This document shows positions 60,087 through 64,000 of a stretch of 64,000 bases of DNA, piece after piece. Numbering within the stretch: the stretch's first letter is position 1; every line of letters begins with the position of its first letter. Origin of the DNA: RUG11247 sp045649485 (lineage in GTDB: Bacteria; Bacillota; Clostridia; Christensenellales; Aristaeellaceae); NCBI GenBank assembly GCA_045649485.1, contig JAZRPZ010000112.1, forward strand, positions 4,286 through 68,285. The letters run 5' to 3'. The position numbers and the translations under genes were made by a program. The notes under the pieces were generated by a model. The model did no database searches. It saw only the letters and a list, made by a program, of their open reading frames with translations, and was not told the origin of the DNA.

Positions 60087-60134
60087 TTGACAAGGGATAC
60101 ACTATATGATATACTGTTTTCGCAGAAAAAACAA
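60087..60134. promoter_or_regulatory. Overlapping divergent promoters of hom-asd and thrC-thrB
   Basis: Plus strand: TTGACA (60087-60092), 17 nt, TATACT (60110-60115), nearly perfect. Minus strand: TTGTTT (60134-60129), 17 nt, TATCAT (60111-60106). The -10 boxes overlap, so the two polymerases should compete. Confidence 0.65.
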
Positions 60135-60173
60135 GTGTTTTTCTCCGAAAGACACGAAAGGATTTGATTATTT

Positions 60174-61304
60174 ATGAAAATTGGGCTGCTGGGCGCAGGC
60201 ACCATCGGCTTCGGCGTATGCGAAATAGTCGATAAACTGCCGCAGCTCGAGATCGCAAAGGTTCTCGACCGCCGCGATATTCCCGGTCTTGAGGGAAAGC
60301 TGACCCGCGATGTTGAGGATATACTTTCCGATCCTTCGATAGATACCGTTGTAGAGCTTCTGGGCGGCGTTGAACCCGCCCGTACCTGGGCGCTGCGAGC
60401 ACTGAAGGCCGGCAAAAACGTGGTCACCGCAAACAAGCTCATGGTGTCCGAAAGCCTGCCCGAACTGCTGGAAGCAGCAAAGGAATCCGGCGCATGCCTG
60501 CGCTTCAGCGCAGCCGTAGGCGGCGGCATCCCCTATCTTTTCAATCTTATCAGGGCGCGCCGCGTTGACGATATCGTCGAGATCGGCGGCATACTCAACG
60601 GCACCACCAACTACATGCTGGATCTGATGCAGTCTCAGGGCATAGATTATGCCGAGGTGCTGAAACTGGCTCAGGAAGCCGGCTATGCCGAGGCAGACCC
60701 CACTGCAGACGTCTCCGGCGGCGATACCAAGTGCAAGATCATGCTCTCCTCCTCCATTGCATGGGACGGACGCGTGAACAAGGCAGACATTCTCTGCGAG
60801 GGTATCACCTCTGCAGAGAAGCAGGATATCGACCTCATCTCCGCGCGCGGTTATGCCTGCAAGCTGCTCGCAAGCGCAAAGAAGACCGAAAACGGCATCA
60901 GCTGCTATGTTGAACCAACCCTGGTGCGCAGGGATACCGTCATCGGTTCCATCGCCCTTGTTGAGAATATGGCTTGCTTCACCGGCGTGAACGCAGGTCC
61001 TCAGCGCTTCACCGGCGCGGGCGCAGGCCGCTATGCCACTGCCTACGCCGTGGTAAACGATCTGATCGATGTTGACCAGAATCCCGCCGCCTTCGCATTC
61101 ACTGTTTCCGACAAGCCCATCACTGTGGATAATTCCGCAGAGAAGCACTGCTACATGGTGCGCGGACTGGATATCGAAGGCGCCGACAAGATCGCAGACA
61201 ACACCTGCATCACCGGCGAGATCTCCGTAACCGAAATGCATGCCATGGCAAATGCCGCACGCGCAGAAGGCAAAAAGGTATTCTTTGCCGGAATCCGCGA
61301 CTGA
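60174..61304 (+). CDS. hom: Homoserine dehydrogenase, short form without ACT domain
   Basis: 376 residues. IGLLGAGTIGFGVCEIV is the NAD(P) loop, VVTANKLMV and AAVGGGIPYLFNL follow, and GILNGTTNYML and EAGYAEADPTADVSGGDTKCK are the catalytic region. Most Firmicutes Hom proteins carry a C-terminal ACT regulatory domain. Here the protein stops at about 376 with a different, shorter C-terminal part, so threonine feedback through ACT is not expected. AAAGGA precedes the ATG by about 11 nt. Confidence 0.93.
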   Translation: MKIGLLGAGTIGFGVCEIVDKLPQLEIAKVLDRRDIPGLEGKLTRDVEDILSDPSIDTVVELLGGVEPARTWALRALKAGKNVVTANKLMVSESLPELLEAAKESGACLRFSAAVGGGIPYLFNLIRARRVDDIVEIGGILNGTTNYMLDLMQSQGIDYAEVLKLAQEAGYAEADPTADVSGGDTKCKIMLSSSIAWDGRVNKADILCEGITSAEKQDIDLISARGYACKLLASAKKTENGISCYVEPTLVRRDTVIGSIALVENMACFTGVNAGPQRFTGAGAGRYATAYAVVNDLIDVDQNPAAFAFTVSDKPITVDNSAEKHCYMVRGLDIEGADKIADNTCITGEISVTEMHAMANAARAEGKKVFFAGIRD

Positions 61305-61335
61305 AATCTCCATCCACCGAAAGGAAAGATATAAT

Positions 61336-62325
61336 ATGAAAAAGATAGCAATCCTCGGCGCCACCGGCGCAGTAGGCTACCAGATGCTGGAATGCCTTAT
61401 CGAGCGCAATATTCCCTGTGAGATCAAGTGCCTCGCCAGCGCCCGCAGTGCAGGCAAGGTTCTGGAATGCATGGGCAAGTCCTTCGTAGTAGAAGAAGCC
61501 ACCGTAGATTCCTTCAAAGGCATGGACATCGTGCTGGGCGCTGCCACCGCAGATCTTGCAAAGCAGATGGCTCCCCACATCGTTGCCGCAGGCGCTGTAT
61601 TCGTAGATAACTCCAGCGCATTCCGTATGGATCCCGATGTACCGCTGGTAGTTCCGGAGATCAATCCCGACGACGCCCTGAAGCACAAGGGCATCATCTC
61701 CAATCCCAACTGCTCCACCATCATCACCATGGTCGCAGTAAACGCTCTCCGCAAGCTCTCCCCCATCAAGCGCATGGTCGCTTCCACCTATCAGGCAGTT
61801 TCCGGCGCAGGCGTCGGCGGTCTGAAGGAGCTTGAGGAGCAGGTACAGGCATATGTAAAGGGTGAAGAGATCACCAATTCCCAGTTCAAGCATCAGATCC
61901 TGTTCAACCTCATTCCCCAGATCGGCGGCGATACCGGCAACGGCTACACCTCCGAAGAAATGAAGATGCAGAACGAAGGCCGCAAGATCCTCCATCTGCC
62001 CGAAATGAAGGTCACCTGCACCTGCGTACGCGTGCCCGTAATGCGTTCCCACTCCATCAGCGTTTCCGTTGAGACCGAGCGCAAGATCTCCGTTGAGGAA
62101 GCCCGCGCCGCCATTGCCGCCGCACCCGGCTGCAAGCTGGTAGACGAACTGAATGCAGATCAGTATCCCATGCCCCTCGTGACCTCCAATCAGGATATCG
62201 TACACGTAGGCCGCATCCGCGACGATCTGGTATTCGATAACGGTCTGGCACTGTGGTGCGCAGGCGATCAGATCCGCAAGGGCGCTGCCACCAACACCGT
62301 GCAGATCGCCGAACTGCTGCTGTAA
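61336..62325 (+). CDS. asd: Aspartate-semialdehyde dehydrogenase
   Basis: About 329 residues. KKIAILGATGAVGYQML is the NADP loop, ISNPNCSTIITMVA carries the catalytic Cys, and MRSHSISVSVET a conserved His. It provides the semialdehyde for hom. AAAGGAAAG precedes ATG 61336, 31 nt after hom. Confidence 0.96.
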   Translation: MKKIAILGATGAVGYQMLECLIERNIPCEIKCLASARSAGKVLECMGKSFVVEEATVDSFKGMDIVLGAATADLAKQMAPHIVAAGAVFVDNSSAFRMDPDVPLVVPEINPDDALKHKGIISNPNCSTIITMVAVNALRKLSPIKRMVASTYQAVSGAGVGGLKELEEQVQAYVKGEEITNSQFKHQILFNLIPQIGGDTGNGYTSEEMKMQNEGRKILHLPEMKVTCTCVRVPVMRSHSISVSVETERKISVEEARAAIAAAPGCKLVDELNADQYPMPLVTSNQDIVHVGRIRDDLVFDNGLALWCAGDQIRKGAATNTVQIAELLL

Positions 62326-62335
62326 TTACACATTT

Positions 62336-62368
62336 CATCCCCGCAGGACATTCTTGCGGGGATGTTTT
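62336..62368 (+). terminator. Terminator after asd
   Basis: CATCCCCGCA (62336-62345) pairs with TGCGGGGATG (62355-62364), followed by TTTTC. Confidence 0.85.
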
Positions 62369-62389
62369 CATAAAGAGGAGGTGCAGCCG

Positions 62390-63253
62390 GTGCATTTCGT
62401 AAACGCAAAGGGAATACTCTCCGCTTCAAACGGCATGAACATATATCGCGGCTGCACTCACGGCTGTATATACTGCGACAGCCGCAGTGTGTGCTACGGC
62501 ATCAAGCATATCTTTGAAGACATAGAGGTAAAGCAGAATGCCCCCGAACTTTTGGACAGAGTGCTTGCCGGAAAGCGCAGGAAATGCATAATATCTACCG
62601 GCGCAATGTGCGATCCTTACATGCATTGCGAAGCAGATCTGAAACTGATGCGCCGGTGCCTTGAGGTGATCGACCGCAGAGGTTTCGGCGTGGATATACT
62701 CACTAAATCCGACCTTGTGCTCAGGGATACAGACCTGATAGAAAGCATAAATTCCCGCACAAAAGCCGTTGTACAGCTGACCCTAACTACATATGACGAG
62801 GAACTCTGCAAAATAATCGAGCCTAATGTATGCGGAACCCGCAGGCACTACGAAGTGCTGAAGGAGATGCAGCGCCGGAATATCCCCACGGCAGTATGGC
62901 TCACTCCCCTGCTGCCGTTCATAAACGACACCGAAGAAAATCTGCGCGGTATACTGGACTACTGCTTCGACGCAGGCGTGAAGGGTATCATGTGCTTCAA
63001 CATGGGGCTAACGCTGCGCGAAGGCGACAGAGAATATTTCTATGCCGCCCTCGACCGTCATTTCCCCGGGCTGAAGCGCAGATACGCACAGACATACGGT
63101 CTTGCGTACGAGATCGAAAGCCCCAACAGCCGCCGTCTTTTGGATATACTCCATTCAGAATGCGAAAAGCGCGGTATTATGCATACTACGGAAAGTATAT
63201 TTGCATGGCTGAAAGACTTTCCCGATGATTCACAGCAATTGAGCATGTTCTGA
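62390..63253 (+). CDS. Radical SAM protein, SplB-like (COG1533)
   Basis: About 287 residues. NIYRGCTHGCIYCDSRS carries the C-x3-C-x2-C cluster motif; STGAMCDPYMHCEADLKLMR and VDILTKSDLVLRD follow as in the spore-photoproduct-lyase-like COG1533 group. True SplB has an extra conserved Cys in its C-terminal half that I cannot place with certainty, so the substrate is open. GTG start at 62390 with GAGGAGG 8 nt before it. Confidence 0.85.
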   Translation: MHFVNAKGILSASNGMNIYRGCTHGCIYCDSRSVCYGIKHIFEDIEVKQNAPELLDRVLAGKRRKCIISTGAMCDPYMHCEADLKLMRRCLEVIDRRGFGVDILTKSDLVLRDTDLIESINSRTKAVVQLTLTTYDEELCKIIEPNVCGTRRHYEVLKEMQRRNIPTAVWLTPLLPFINDTEENLRGILDYCFDAGVKGIMCFNMGLTLREGDREYFYAALDRHFPGLKRRYAQTYGLAYEIESPNSRRLLDILHSECEKRGIMHTTESIFAWLKDFPDDSQQLSMF

Positions 63254-63259
63254 AGCCCT

Positions 63260-63288
63260 TTGACGGCACGATGCAAACATTGTATAAT
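63260..63288 (+). promoter_or_regulatory. Promoter of the SLOG-family gene
   Basis: TTGACG (63260-63265), 17 nt, TATAAT (63283-63288). Confidence 0.78.
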
Positions 63289-63322
63289 ATATACATACTA
63301 TTCGAGAAAGCGGTGACTGACC

Positions 63323-63769
63323 GTGATTTGTACCTTCTTCGGTCACAGATACACCCCCGATGCTATCGAAGAACGGCTCGAGGTCTTCGTGGAGGGACTT
63401 ATAACTCAGGGCATTGCCGACAGATTCTACGTCGGCAACCACGGGGAATTTGATGCTATGGCGCTGCGTGTGCTGCGCAGGGCGAAAAAGCGCTTTCCCA
63501 ATATAAAATATGCCGTGGTGCTGGCATACGCGCCCACCTACGGCAACTTCGAACAGCTTTTTCAGGAAGAGATATATCTGCCCGAAGGCATGGAAAACGT
63601 GGAGCCCCGCTCTGCAATAATCCAGCGAAATCACTGGATGGTAAATCATTCGGATATGGTGGTCTGCTACGTCACCAAACCCGAAGGCGGCGCGTCGATG
63701 GCAGTAAGCTACGCAAAGAATCAGAATAAGACCATATATAATATCGCAGATATAAATACTCCGGCATAA
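63323..63769 (+). CDS. SLOG/DUF1273-like nucleotide-binding protein
   Basis: 148 residues, GTG start at 63323. CTFFGHRYTPDAIE is the start of the Rossmann-like SLOG fold, FYVGNHGEFDAMALRVLRRAK and the later MVVCYVTKPEGGASMAVSYAKNQ complete the YpsA/DUF1273-type ligand pocket. SLOG proteins bind nucleotides or nucleotide-derived ligands and appear in stress and conflict systems. Here it is a single gene with no effector partner. Confidence 0.83.
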   Translation: MICTFFGHRYTPDAIEERLEVFVEGLITQGIADRFYVGNHGEFDAMALRVLRRAKKRFPNIKYAVVLAYAPTYGNFEQLFQEEIYLPEGMENVEPRSAIIQRNHWMVNHSDMVVCYVTKPEGGASMAVSYAKNQNKTIYNIADINTPA

Positions 63770-63792
63770 CGGCGGGTGCTCATAAAACAGTT

Positions 63793-63823
63793 AACAGGCA
63801 CAGCGGCTTGCTCTGTGCCTGTT
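63793..63823 (+). terminator. Hairpin terminator
   Basis: AACAGGCACAG (63793-63803) pairs with CTGTGCCTGTT (63813-63823); the T-tract is short. Confidence 0.65.
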
Positions 63824-63850
63824 CTTGTAGAACTTCACTTTTCATGATAA

Positions 63851-63964
63851 ACTGAAAACAAACAGTTCGACAAACTTGAATTTGACGAACAGTTAAGCCA
63901 CGCACCAAAGCTTGCTATGTTCTCTGGCAGAGTTTACATAGATAATTACGAAGAAAGGAGATGA
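63851..63964 (+). pseudogene. C-terminal remnant, probably from a mobile element gene
   Basis: An open frame of 37 codons with no start (TAA precedes it) ending HAPKLAMFSGRVYIDNYEER-R and TGA. The phrase resembles the ends of proteins carried by integrative conjugative elements of Clostridia, but I am not certain. The DNA here is more AT-rich than the genes to the left, and the frame leads into the next gene's ribosome binding site. Confidence 0.4.
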
Positions 63965-63970
63965 TTGTAA

Positions 63971-64000
63971 ATGAGCAATAGAAATATCTGTCATTTAACT
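63971..64000 (+). CDS. Start of a gene cut by the window edge
   Basis: ATG at 63971 with GAAAGGAG 10 nt before it; only MSNRNICHLT is visible. It follows the remnant above and is probably part of the same mobile element. Function unknown. Confidence 0.45.
   Translation, partial: MSNRNICHLT

Noticed and set aside
63793..63823. Third copy of the structured repeat, because it contains CGGCTTG
   Set aside because: It is a simple 11-bp hairpin; none of the other stems or loops of the element is present.
1..64000. tRNA, rRNA and CRISPR loci
   Set aside because: No T-loop/acceptor patterns, no rRNA-like conserved blocks and no regularly spaced short repeats were seen in the intergenic regions.

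Overview
The window reads as chromosomal DNA from a spore-forming member of the Clostridia (Firmicutes), probably an uncultured gut or rumen lineage. Supporting this are two small spore-coat genes (1364-1886), a SipL-like DUF3794/LysM spore protein (56129-57643), strong AGGAGG ribosome binding sites, sigma-A promoters of the TTGACA-17-TATAAT type, a perfect CIRCE box, Firmicutes-type replication genes (DnaD-like and DnaI-like loaders, DnaB, the yybS-rplI-dnaB order) and several plant-carbohydrate enzymes. The base composition is moderately GC-rich. I see no rRNA, tRNA or CRISPR.

Layout. 0-9 kb: end of a 2-hydroxyacid dehydrogenase, an esterase, spore-coat genes, then the conserved housekeeping block rsfS / nadD-yqeK fusion / yhbY / obgE / nth, followed by a DUF3343 gene divergent from a cysteine-desulfurase-like gene. 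9-18.4 kb: a probable antibiotic or ribosome-stress island. It holds a 40-codon leader ORF, an intrinsic terminator and a structured leader before a heterodimeric ABC exporter (BmrCD type) and an Eis-like acetyltransferase. A GNAT gene follows, then a second leader ORF with a terminator and a competing antiterminator before rsgA, and then htpG under CIRCE. 18.4-23.3 kb: two HTH genes (one fused to a large repeat domain) and two secreted proteins, one a BspA-like leucine-rich-repeat protein built from three 211-residue units. 23.5-30.7 kb: replication genes. 30.8-36.5 kb: a secreted protein, an orphan histidine kinase, phosphatidylserine decarboxylase and a large glycoside hydrolase. 36.8-43.7 kb: a second heterodimeric ABC exporter, an SGNH hydrolase, a GH39-like enzyme and a URO-D family protein. 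43.9-46.2 kb: the threonine-degradation pair tdh-kbl. 46.3-54.7 kb: methyltransferase, GNAT, uxuA, a propeller-like protein, YwaF, dipeptidase, a GH127-like enzyme and an MBL hydrolase. 54.7-63.8 kb: an LRR-SH3b protein, the spore protein, divergent thrC-thrB and hom-asd, a radical SAM protein and a SLOG protein. The last 150 bases look like the edge of a mobile element.

The two most interesting signals are these. First, two separate leader-peptide/terminator arrangements lie 6 kb apart, one before a drug exporter plus acetyltransferase operon and one before a ribosome-assembly GTPase. Second, an approximately 150-bp intergenic element directly abuts the stop codons of the eis-like gene and of kbl. 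Its two copies share the same loop lengths and show compensatory base changes in two stems, as expected of a structured RNA or palindromic repeat that I cannot name.

Working together: tdh-kbl degrade threonine to glycine and acetyl-CoA, while asd, hom, thrB and thrC make threonine, so both directions are encoded within 16 kb. UxuA, the GH39-like, GH127-like and large TIM-barrel hydrolases and the esterase point to use of hemicellulose, arabinoside or pectin sugars.
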